Assembly (NCBI GenBank): GCA_018820315.1
Contig: JAHJOQ010000082.1
Span: 1-39,432 of the forward strand
DNA from: Candidatus Zixiibacteriota bacterium
Lineage (GTDB): Bacteria > Zixibacteria > MSB-5A5 > JAABVY01 > JAHJOQ01
Length of the DNA: 39,432 bases
Direction of reading: 5' to 3'
A program made the translations under genes and the position numbers. A model generated the notes under the pieces. That model was not told the origin of the DNA and did no database searches. It was given only the letters and a program-made list of their open reading frames with translations. Of this stretch, positions 1-8,500 are shown one piece after another. Numbering within the stretch: the stretch's first letter is position 1; every line of letters begins with the position of its first letter.

Positions 1-121
1 CAAAGTCGCAATATTGCCAGCCCTCTTCTTAGATAATATCTTCAAGTCTCAGCTTGTTAAAACTAACGCAAGGGGGTACCTTCATGTTCAGTATCCCTAA
101 TTTAGTCAATCACCTCATCAG

Positions 122-480
122 TCACTCATTAACCCTGCCAGCAAGCTCCATTATTGCATTGGCCAGTCCCGTGATTCCATGCAGTTCGATGTCTGGAGTC
201 TCGTACGGGATACGCGGTTGTTGGTGTCTGTGAAGACCTCCGCGCACAAGCACCGTCTTCATGCGCAGGAGTCTGGCTGGGACGATGTCCTTATCTATCC
301 GATCTCCGACGGGCAGAAGCACCTGATTGCATCTTCAATATCCAGCTCATAATGCCGCATCGAGTAATCCGGCACAACGGACTTAAGCGTCTCCACAGCA
401 ATCCCGGCGCGCACTCTCTCATGCTCAGATTCGTCGAGAATTACGCCACCCGCGTCAAGCAGAACGGTAGAAATTGTCAT
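122..480 (-). pseudogene. HAD-family hydrolase remnant with internal deletion
   Basis: Reading starts at the ATG at 480 with a typical HAD motif I (TVLLDAGGVILDESEHE) and continues for about 61 codons to a stop at 295. The C-terminal part of the same kind of protein, with motif IV (VGDRIDKDIVPARLLRMKT), lies in a different frame and ends at 122; the two frames overlap at 295-322. A complete HAD of this type has about 230-250 residues, so roughly 110-130 residues (cap domain and motifs II and III) are missing and the ends are joined out of frame. It lies 10 bases after the intact HAD gene at 491-1210 and was probably the third gene of that operon. Loss of function is inferred from the missing core. 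Confidence 0.75.
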
Positions 481-490
481 TGGAGGTCCC

Positions 491-1210
491 CTATCCCGCT
501 TTCGGTCTGGATCCGGACTGTGCGGCATTCCAACTTGCAGTGATGACTGGAATCTGTGAACGCAGGTCATCGCGCATGTTCTGAATGACCCAGCCCTGAC
601 TGCTCGCCAATCGGCGCAGTCTTTTTCCCGGAGCAACGGCGATCGCATTGTGTACTCGACCCAGCAGGAATCGGTCATCCCAGTGATCGGCGATGCCGGT
701 GGTCATACCCCAGGTACATCCGTTCTCATTAAGCCACTTCTGAGCATACTGCACTTTGCGAATTCCCCTGGGATGTCTTGCAGTCAGACGCCCGGTATAG
801 ATGCCATTGCGAATCTCAGGGTCCGCCGCAATGACATCGGCGATACGCAGATAACTTGCCATCTTCATGGCAAGCGGACGCGGGGTTCCGCTGAGGAGGA
901 TCTGTCTTGCCCCTCGTTCGCGCAAATCGAGCACAGTTGCAGCCGCTGCCGAAGAGATATCCGGGAGAATCGAATCAGCCCAGCAAGATTCAAGCAGTTG
1001 CTCAACTTCTTCGACAGCCCGCCCCCTGAGGTATGCTATCTTAATCTTGTGCCAGCCGGGAGGCCAGTCAAGTGTGAGTCTTGCGGCACTACGCGCCAAG
1101 TATGGAATGGTGGCATGGCCATGTCTGCGTAAATATGCCAGGAAGCACCGTTCGAGACTCCCATCGATCAAGGTTCCATCAATATCCCAGAATACAACCT
1201 GATCAGGCAT
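491..1210 (-). CDS. HAD-IB phosphatase, PgpC/SerB-like
   Basis: A 239-residue HAD phosphatase of subfamily IB. Motif I is FWDIDGT (nucleophile D9, acid/base D11), motif II is LLSGTP (S107), motif III Lys is about K152, and motif IV is GIADHWDD (acidic residues 175-179). HAD-IB enzymes include phosphatidylglycerophosphatase C and phosphoserine phosphatase. The gene overlaps the end of the upstream CDP-alcohol phosphatidyltransferase by 8 bases (ATGCCTGA), so removal of phosphate from that enzyme's product, as in phosphatidylglycerol synthesis, is the most economical role; this comes from context. The ATG at 1210 is preferred over an in-frame GTG at 1222 because GGTGAAGG sits just upstream of it. 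No signal peptide or membrane segment is seen. Specificity is not shown by sequence. Confidence 0.8.
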   Translation of the reverse strand: MPDQVVFWDIDGTLIDGSLERCFLAYLRRHGHATIPYLARSAARLTLDWPPGWHKIKIAYLRGRAVEEVEQLLESCWADSILPDISSAAAATVLDLRERGARQILLSGTPRPLAMKMASYLRIADVIAADPEIRNGIYTGRLTARHPRGIRKVQYAQKWLNENGCTWGMTTGIADHWDDRFLLGRVHNAIAVAPGKRLRRLASSQGWVIQNMRDDLRSQIPVITASWNAAQSGSRPKAG

Positions 1211-1853
1211 GGGCACCTTCACCCTGGATAAGCTTGAATCCCTCGACTACGACCGGGATTCCTCGAACGATACAGACAATTGTTGCGACAATGGCACACC
1301 AGTAGCCAATAGCAAGGCCCGTACCAACCCACGCCGTTGCAACGACCGGCCAGCGCACCAGTACTTCATCAAGCACGGCGAAAAGAAGCAACCACCCATA
1401 AGAAAATGCTTTCAGAATGGCATATGAAGTCCGCATGATTGGAGAGCCGGTGATGAATCGTCCGATTCGAGATTTCATCATCGTCTTTTTGCCGAATCCG
1501 GAGTATCCGAGGCTGAGAGCGTACCCACGAATACTGTCGGTCAGAATTCCTCGTGATATGACTATCACCGGAATCCAGATCGGCACCAGATCGAGATCAG
1601 CGAGAATAATCCAGAGAACATTCTCGATTATCCTGTCAGCAGCGACATCAAGGACACTCCCAAGAGTCGTCGACTGATGAAGCTTGCGCGCCAGATGACC
1701 ATCGAGCCAGTCTCCGATGATTACAAGGACCGCAACGAGGGCAGCGAGAAGACGGGACCAAATACTGTCTCCGTAGGCGAGCATGACCAGCAAGAAGACC
1801 ATCGATAGACGAGTGACGGTAACAATATTGGGCCACGTAATACCAGCAACCAT
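1203..1853 (-). CDS. CDP-alcohol phosphatidyltransferase (PgsA-like)
   Basis: A 216-residue integral membrane enzyme. It carries the full family signature D-x2-D-G-x2-A-R-x8-G-x3-D-x3-D at residues 48-73 (DWLDGHLAR, then G65, D69, D73), the metal- and CDP-binding site that transfers a phosphatidyl group from CDP-diacylglycerol to an alcohol. Several hydrophobic segments surround it. The start at 1853 is chosen because GGAGGT lies 4 bases upstream; a longer reading frame to 1892 lacks such a site. The overlap with the HAD-IB phosphatase suggests glycerol-3-phosphate as acceptor (PgsA-type step followed by phosphatase), but inositol- or other alcohol-specific members share the motif, so the acceptor is an inference. 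Confidence 0.85.
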   Translation of the reverse strand: MVAGITWPNIVTVTRLSMVFLLVMLAYGDSIWSRLLAALVAVLVIIGDWLDGHLARKLHQSTTLGSVLDVAADRIIENVLWIILADLDLVPIWIPVIVISRGILTDSIRGYALSLGYSGFGKKTMMKSRIGRFITGSPIMRTSYAILKAFSYGWLLLFAVLDEVLVRWPVVATAWVGTGLAIGYWCAIVATIVCIVRGIPVVVEGFKLIQGEGAHA

Positions 1854-2022
1854 ACCGACCTCCAATCGGTGAGTGCACGTTTGCCCTGGCAATGTGCCAT
1901 TGGGTCAACTTATGTGTTGTACGAGTGATGCACAAGTCAGTTCCGGCTGGTCTGCCGAGAATGCCGGAGATATCTGACATGCCAACATGAAGGATCACCG
2001 TCAATGATCCCGAATATCAAAG

Positions 2023-2041
2023 CTTCACCAAAATGGTGAAG
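2023..2041. promoter_or_regulatory. 19-bp palindrome upstream of decarboxylase promoter
   Basis: CTTCACCA and TGGTGAAG form perfect 8-base arms around AAA. The site ends 19 bases before the -35 box of the decarboxylase promoter and faces the divergent lipid-synthesis operon on the other side, so it is well placed for an activator or a repressor. A partial second half-site (TGGTGTAG) follows at about 2044-2051. No regulator gene adjoins it. The rest of the 356-base gap between 1853 and 2210 holds the promoter and an untranslated leader of about 110 bases with no other clear signal. Confidence 0.45.
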
Positions 2042-2060
2042 AATGGTGTAGAATTGTTGC

Positions 2061-2089
2061 TTGACACTGCAGAGATGCGGAATTATAAT
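2061..2089 (+). promoter_or_regulatory. Sigma-70 promoter of decarboxylase operon
   Basis: TTGACA (2061-2066) and TATAAT (2084-2089) are separated by exactly 17 bases, a full consensus match. Transcription would begin near 2096, about 115 bases before the first gene at 2210. Confidence 0.8.
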
Positions 2090-2209
2090 CTACTGTCGTA
2101 TGTTGGGCTCCACATTATTAGTACTTGAGCGGAGAGGCTTGTGCCTTGACACGTGACCTACTGCAGCAGCTTTCGCGCTTCTTCTGCGCGACCAACGGGG
2201 AGGGGTAAC

Positions 2210-2422
2210 ATGGAATTGTCTGAACTTGTGGTCGTTTGCATTTCTGCGTTTGCAGCCGTTTTTGTGCTTCTTTCAATCCTCGCTTTCGTGATGCGACTGA
2301 TACTGGTGGTGTTTCCTGAAAGAGAGAGCGGAGGCGATGCCACGATGATCGCGGCAGTCGCCTCAGCGCTTTCGACCGTATATCCCGGAACTCGGATTAC
2401 TAAGATAGAGGAGATCAAATGA
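2210..2422 (+). CDS. oadG: Sodium-pumping decarboxylase gamma subunit (OadG-like)
   Basis: A 70-residue protein with one N-terminal membrane helix (about residues 5-35) and a short polar tail, the usual build of the gamma subunit of oxaloacetate/methylmalonyl-CoA decarboxylases, which anchors and helps assemble the alpha-beta complex. The family is too short and variable for motif proof; identity rests on size, topology and the alpha and beta genes that follow. The ATG at 2210 follows the purine-rich ribosome site GGGGAGGGG. Its stop overlaps the start of the alpha gene (ATGA at 2419-2422), indicating translational coupling. Confidence 0.75.
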   Translation: MELSELVVVCISAFAAVFVLLSILAFVMRLILVVFPERESGGDATMIAAVASALSTVYPGTRITKIEEIK

Positions 2423-4278
2423 TATTCACTGAAACGAAGAAAAACATTCGAGTGATGTTTACTCCGTTCAGGGACGGACTTCAGAGCTCGTTTGGTGGCA
2501 AGGTAAGACTGAATGACTTCCTTCCCGCAATGGTCGCCTCCGCAAAAGAGGCCGGGATTCATCACTTCGAGTTTGGCGGCGGTGCTCGCTATCAGGCACC
2601 CTGCTTCTACCTGGGGGAGGATCCATTCGAGACAATGCAGAAAATTCGGGATGCGGTTGGTCCTGAGCCTGATCTTCAGATCCTCACTCGGTCCGTGTCT
2701 GGTGTGACACTGACTACGCAGTCGATCGAGGCTCTTCAGCTCCAGGCCAAGCTAATGAAGCAGTACGGCACCACTTGGGATCGCAATTTCGACTATATGA
2801 ACGACGTCGAGAACCTTGTGAAGACCGGAAAGCCGATCGTCGACGCCGGAATGCACCATCAAGTGTGTATTGCTCTGATGGGGCTGCCGTTCCACTCTGA
2901 CAAAGTCCACACCGCGAAGTTCTACATCGACATCGGGAAGCGTTTGCTCGACAGTGGAATTCGCATCGACAGCATTTGTCTTAAGGACGCCAGCGGCACA
3001 ACTGATCCCAAAACATGCTACGATACTGCCGTCGGTCTCAAAAAGATTATGCCTCCAGAGATGCCCCTATGGCAGCATACGCATGACACCGCGAGCATTG
3101 CGGTCGCTTGTTATATGGCCGGGATTCAGGGCGGAGTCGATGGCATCGACCTCTCAGTGCGGCCGATGGCAAGTGGAACAGTGCAGCCAGACGTTCGCTC
3201 GATGGCTCACGCCCTTAAGGGAACCGGTTTCGAACTCGATATCGACCCGAATAAGATGAATATGATCGAGGACATGCTTAACGAATCGATGAAAGACTAC
3301 GCCTTCAATCCAACTACAACCACCCCGGACGCCCGGGTGGTGGGATTCCCGATGCCGGGCGGGGCTATCGGTCCGAATGTTCACATGATGGTAAAGGCAG
3401 GAGTGCTGCACAAATACGGCGAAGTCCTCGCGGAATTCCCTGTGGTCGTGGAAGCAGGAGGTGCGTGGACATCGGTAACTCCGGGAAGCCAGCAATACTG
3501 GCTGCAGGCGTTTAACAACGTCCTTTACGGACGATGGGAGAAAATCGACGCCGGATACGGAAGAGCTGTGCTCGGATATTTCGGCAAGACCCCGCTTCCT
3601 CCTGATCCGGAGGTGGTCAAGAAGGCTTCTGAACAGCTCGGAATGCCGATATTCGATGGCGATCCGCTCGAGGCGGCGCCGAAGAATATCGAACCGGCGA
3701 AGAAAGCTCTCGAGGAGTTGAATTTACCTGTCAATGACAAGAACATTTTCCTGGTAGTCGGCTCGATGGTCCCCGGAAAGAAGATGGAAGTGAACGAGGG
3801 AATCAGGCTGTTAACTGGCAAACCGAAGATCGATGTTCCTCTCAAGAAGAAGGAAGAACCGGCACCTGCTGCCGCAGCGGCACTGACCGGTACTTCCGCA
3901 AGTGCTCCGGTTGTGACCGGACCGGTGACATCCAAATGTGTTGTGAGCGAGAATGGCAAAACCAGGACATTTATGGTTACAGTCGAGCCAGCTTCCGGCG
4001 GAGCGGTATCGGCGCCAGCGTCGGCTGCCACTCCTGCGACAATGCCGATGTCGGGTAACGGCACCAAAGTTCACTCGACATTCGCTGGTCTCGTAGAAGT
4101 AGTCGATATTCTTGTTCAAGTCGGTGACAGTGTAGCGAAAGGCAGCGTGGTTGCCGCCGTCGAAACAATGAAGGCCAAGCATGATATCAAAGCGCCATGT
4201 GACGGAAAGGTCGCATCGATCGATGTTAGAATCGGTGATGAGATCGACTCCAGCAAACCGATCATGACCATTTCATAA
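2419..4278 (+). CDS. oadA: Decarboxylase alpha subunit: carboxyltransferase plus biotin carrier
   Basis: 619 residues. The N-terminal TIM-barrel carboxyltransferase (about 1-300) keeps the expected metal and catalytic positions: FRDG (D19), LKD (K189) and WQHTHD (H220, H222). A conserved linker domain follows (about 300-470), then an Ala/Pro-rich hinge (about 475-545) and a C-terminal biotinyl domain with VETMKAKHD; K585 is the biotinylated lysine. Known family reaction: carboxyl transfer from oxaloacetate (or a related acid) to biotin, for decarboxylation by the membrane beta subunit. The barrel is divergent: FTPFRDGLQSS replaces the usual D.T.RDAHQS, and RPMASGTVQPD replaces the usual small-residue loop. 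The substrate could therefore be oxaloacetate or another carboxylic acid. No biotin carboxylase gene is nearby, which favours a decarboxylase over a pyruvate carboxylase. Confidence 0.85.
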   Translation: MIFTETKKNIRVMFTPFRDGLQSSFGGKVRLNDFLPAMVASAKEAGIHHFEFGGGARYQAPCFYLGEDPFETMQKIRDAVGPEPDLQILTRSVSGVTLTTQSIEALQLQAKLMKQYGTTWDRNFDYMNDVENLVKTGKPIVDAGMHHQVCIALMGLPFHSDKVHTAKFYIDIGKRLLDSGIRIDSICLKDASGTTDPKTCYDTAVGLKKIMPPEMPLWQHTHDTASIAVACYMAGIQGGVDGIDLSVRPMASGTVQPDVRSMAHALKGTGFELDIDPNKMNMIEDMLNESMKDYAFNPTTTTPDARVVGFPMPGGAIGPNVHMMVKAGVLHKYGEVLAEFPVVVEAGGAWTSVTPGSQQYWLQAFNNVLYGRWEKIDAGYGRAVLGYFGKTPLPPDPEVVKKASEQLGMPIFDGDPLEAAPKNIEPAKKALEELNLPVNDKNIFLVVGSMVPGKKMEVNEGIRLLTGKPKIDVPLKKKEEPAPAAAAALTGTSASAPVVTGPVTSKCVVSENGKTRTFMVTVEPASGGAVSAPASAATPATMPMSGNGTKVHSTFAGLVEVVDILVQVGDSVAKGSVVAAVETMKAKHDIKAPCDGKVASIDVRIGDEIDSSKPIMTIS

Positions 4279-4291
4279 GAAGAGACGTCGC

Positions 4292-5419
4292 ATGGATACA
4301 TTATTTGAGCTTCTTCAACAATCCGGCTTCGCAAACATCTCTTTTGGCAATGTTGTCATGTTTGCGGTTGCCGGAACGCTTATCTACCTCGCCATTGCCA
4401 GGAAGTATGAGCCTTTGCTGTTGATCCCAATCGGGTTCGGCGCACTGCTTGCAAACCTGCCGCTCGCGGAAATGGGTTCGTATGGCAATGGCATTATGGC
4501 GCTGATCTATGATAAAGGCATCAAGACGGAACTCCTGCCGCCAGTTATATTTCTCGGGGTGGGAGTATTAACTGACTTCCGACCGCTACTGGGAAGACCG
4601 ATCACATTTCTGCTCGGTGCTGCCGCCCAACTGGGGATTTTCGTAGCTGCTCTCGGTGCTGCCTTCTTTCTCGGATTCAATTTCAAGGAGGCTGCAAGTA
4701 TCGGTATCATCGGAGGTGCGGATGGCCCTACATCCATATTTCTTGCATCGCAGTTAGCGCCGCATCTTCTCGGGCCGATAGCAGTGGCAGCTTACAGCTA
4801 CATGTCGCTTGTGCCGATCATCCAGCCACCCATCATGCGGATGCTGACCACAAAGCACGAGAGAGCGATCGACATGCCGCAGCTCAGGCAGGTGTCCAAA
4901 ACAGCGGCAATTCTGTTTCCGATAGTGACCGGGATCATCGCCTGCCTTGGCATACCGTCAAGCGCGCCGCTGATCGGGATGCTGATGTTCGGTAATCTTC
5001 TCAAGGAATGCGGCGTGGCGGAGCGGCTCCGCAAGACCGCCGGTGGGTCATTGATAGATATTGTCACAATCTTCCTCGGTCTCGCCGTGGGAGCGACGAT
5101 GAGTGCTGGGAACTTTCTCAACATCGCTACTCTGAAAATCCTTGTCCTCGGCGCGGTCGCATTCTCTTTCAGCACCGCGGGAGGCGTATTGTTTGCCAAG
5201 CTGCTTAACCTGTTCTTGAGCGAAGGCAGGAAGATGAATCCATGCATAGGTGCAGCAGGAGTTTCGGCCGTGCCGATGTCTGCGCGAGTCGTTCAAAAAT
5301 TCGTGTCGGACGAGACCGATGGCCAGGTAAATGTACTTATGAAGGCAATGGGACCGAATGTTGCCGGCGTGATCGGCTCCGCGGTTGCTGCAGGAGTGTT
5401 CCTTACGCTACTGCGATAG
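4292..5419 (+). CDS. oadB: Sodium-translocating decarboxylase beta subunit
   Basis: 375 residues, almost wholly hydrophobic, with about nine to eleven membrane segments. It carries the family hallmark GGADGPTSIF (D144), the buried aspartate used in sodium binding and carboxybiotin decarboxylation, and a late NPCIGAAGVSAVPMSAR segment matching the second conserved asparagine-containing region. It decarboxylates carboxybiotin on the alpha subunit and couples this to outward sodium transport. It begins 13 bases after the alpha gene and is followed by a strong terminator, so gamma-alpha-beta form one complete operon. Confidence 0.92.
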   Translation: MDTLFELLQQSGFANISFGNVVMFAVAGTLIYLAIARKYEPLLLIPIGFGALLANLPLAEMGSYGNGIMALIYDKGIKTELLPPVIFLGVGVLTDFRPLLGRPITFLLGAAAQLGIFVAALGAAFFLGFNFKEAASIGIIGGADGPTSIFLASQLAPHLLGPIAVAAYSYMSLVPIIQPPIMRMLTTKHERAIDMPQLRQVSKTAAILFPIVTGIIACLGIPSSAPLIGMLMFGNLLKECGVAERLRKTAGGSLIDIVTIFLGLAVGATMSAGNFLNIATLKILVLGAVAFSFSTAGGVLFAKLLNLFLSEGRKMNPCIGAAGVSAVPMSARVVQKFVSDETDGQVNVLMKAMGPNVAGVIGSAVAAGVFLTLLR

Positions 5420-5452
5420 CAAACTGGTTGGTAGATAAATAGACCAAATACG

Positions 5453-5480
5453 AACCCCGCCCGAATTCGGGCGGGGTTTC
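5453..5480. terminator. Perfect-palindrome bidirectional terminator
   Basis: A 26-base perfect palindrome (5453-5478; arms AACCCCGCCCGAA) followed by TTTC on the plus side, lying between the convergent beta-subunit gene and the C25 protease gene. It can serve both. Confidence 0.85.
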
Positions 5481-5507
5481 TGTATGTCTGCGTGATATGT
5501 CGTCAGA

Positions 5508-8500
5508 TTACGGACATGCCGCGCAAGGCGCAGGGCCGCCTGAAAATATGTGACTCACCAAATACACCGCATCGTCTATGTCGACTTCTCCGGAGCAGTC
5601 CGCATCACCTGCCTCCATGGGATCAGGTGCCGCACCTCCACCGAAGATATATTGGATCAGGGCTACGGCATCATCGATATCGATAGTCCCAGAGCCGTCG
5701 GCATCACCGCACAAATAAGGCTGCTCACTCGTAACGATCAGATTGACTGGAATCGCCCATGGGTTCTCCAGTTCGTCAGGATCATTAGAGTAAACATTGA
5801 TGACAGACGCATAAGTGCCTTCCTCAAGACCATTCGTATTGACTTTGGCTATAAGCGTATCAGCTTCACCCGGAGCAACTTCGCCTTCAGCCGGACCGAC
5901 AGTCAGCCAGAGGGCTGGAGCCATGAACTCGACCGCCAGATTGTTCTTGATGTAGGAAGAGTTGAACACGGTCGTTAGACCGTCATCGCCGGTTGCATTC
6001 TCAATGCCCACCGTGGAACTAAGCACATCAAACCCGGCACCTACCGAAAGGTACTGGATACGAATCCTGCCGCTCGAGTAGATCATCACCTCGGCATTTA
6101 TGACATCGCCTGCTGACGCGCCAAACTCCGGATAATCAACAAACTGGATCACAAGATGATCACCGTCAGACACGTAGTATGTCTTCGATCCGGGATTCGC
6201 GCCGTCTATCGGATTAAGATCATCCCAACACCATGAAATAATATTGTTGGGAACACCAGCGGATGGAAGAACTGTATTCGTACGACTGAGGTAGCCGTCA
6301 GTGGGTCCAAATCCGATCAATCCGTTCGAAGTGATATAGAATTCATCGTACGTGATACCGTAGTAGTTGAAAGAGAACCCAATCGGGAACGGACCAACGA
6401 AATTGTCATCATCGAGACCCGCAACCTCTGTGCCTGTCGCCTGGATGTCCTCCCATGCAAACACGGGACCGCCGGGTTCATCGGAATCCACCCACAGGTA
6501 GCCGAACAGATCGGGACCACCGGCATTGAACCGGACATCGTATCCTTCTCGTGTATCCACTGCACCTTTGATGTCCTCAAAGGAATCGAGGAAGCCTTCG
6601 GGATATGTTCTGTAAGCCGGCTCAACCGGGCCCTGTAGCAGGAGTCTGCCTGCAAGGCTCTCCTTATCGAACACAGGTACTGTCTTGACGGTGTAAGTAA
6701 GAGTCCCCGGACCGCCGTTGTTGATACCAATTTCGGATTGAGCGGAGTCGCCGACCTGAACCATAAAGTCGAGAGCCGTCGGCAAGATCGCGATCGACGG
6801 CGCATAGTCGATTCTGAGATCATCAACAAACCACTCATCGCTGGCCGCTGCCGAACCGAAACTGCTCATCCTGATCTGGAATGAGTTGTGCAATGCATCC
6901 ATCGGAAGCGGTATCTGAACAAATTCGAATTCTGTCATGTCAGGGCCGCTGCCCAATTGCCTACCCAGCTCAAGCCAGTACCCTGATGAGTTCTTATATT
7001 CAAACACGAGATCGTCGCCTGTCTCAGGCGAATCGCCCGGACCGGTTCGTTGATAATAGTACATAAACAATGCGCCGGATTGACCGGAGAGATCGATTAA
7101 CTGAGATACCATCGAGTCAATTCCGCCATCCAGACAGATCGAATACGGCGGTGACGGAGGCTGGTATGCATTGCTCTTTATGACTCCGCCTATATTGACC
7201 ATCCAGTGACTCATGTCGACTGTGGCAGTCTCAAACTCTTCCTGCCACGGTATCGGTGCCGGCGAACCGGCGGAGATCGTGGCAATGATAGCCTCGCCTT
7301 TCACTTCCGCACCACCAGAAGCCGCTATCGCAAACATCGTGTCCGCGCTATTGAGCGGGGCATCTGCCGGAATGGCGATCTTCGCCATCACAAACATAGA
7401 ATCGTTGGGATTCACGCTCGGAGTCACTGTGATCTGCAGAGTCCCGGTCTCATCCCAGAAGGTGCATGCCCAGGTACCCAGCGAGTCACCGAGAGTGTAC
7501 TGATCGGCGTATAAACCCTCATTGTACAGACAAAGCATATAGACAGCGTAATCACCCGCCGGACCGTACTGCTCCTGGAATGATGGGCTTATACGGACTT
7601 GGTATTCAGCAGGGTGACCTACGTAAATATTATCCACGAACCAATCGTCATAAGATCCTACAGTGCCCGAGTTCCAGAAACGGATTCTGAATCCGGCATG
7701 ATATGCTCCAACTGGCAATGTCAGGGATGATTTGACAAACTCAGTCATATCGGGATCGCCTCCCGAATGAGTGGCTATGTTGTGCCAGACACCGAATTCA
7801 TCAAGATAGTCGACGCGAAGGTCGTCAGCTAACTCCGGCGAGTCTCCGCCTCCGCACAACTGATACTCATATGTCACGATGACATTCGATTCATTCTTGA
7901 GATTGATGGACTCAGAGATGAGTGTATCACCGCCGGATGGGTTGCCGTTGAAGTTTATGCTATATGGCGGAGAGGGCTCTTCAATACCGAGAGTGCTGAT
8001 AACAACACCGGCGCCCCTGTCCCACTTGTAAGTATCGAGTGTCGTAGTGAGGAATGTTTCTGTGAAAGGTATCGGCCATGGTTGACCCAAAGAGATCGTC
8101 TTCACAGCAACTCTGTCGCTGACAGCTCCGTCTCCGGCCGATGTCGCAACGACATCTATGCTATCGGACTCACCTTCCCAACTCGAAGGTATTATGACTC
8201 TCACTTTGAAATCGAATGAGGCATCAGCGATGAGCGAAGATGATTCGGTGATTTCGGTAATGCCGGCCGCGTCCCAGAACGTAGTGGGCCAGGTAGCATT
8301 CTCGGTGCTCAGCGAGTACGAATCATCAAGCACGCCATCGTTCGTGACAGAGAGATCATACCATGCCGTGTCGTCAACCGCCGCCATCTGCGAGCTGAAC
8401 TCCGGCCTAAGAAGCACACCGTAGTCGATCACTCTGAATGTGAAGGTCTCGGTAGTATCTTTATTGCCCGCAACATTGACGGCGAAGAAGTAATAGTTGA

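Noticed and set aside
491-1202. Plus-strand frames opposite the HAD and phosphatidyltransferase genes
   Set aside because: Cys/Arg/Ser-rich translations with no family resemblance; the minus-strand genes have complete catalytic motifs.
2100-2156. Possible 18-codon leader peptide at the decarboxylase transcription start
   Set aside because: It would start within a few bases of the predicted transcript end with no ribosome site, and shows no regulatory codon run or attenuator hairpin.
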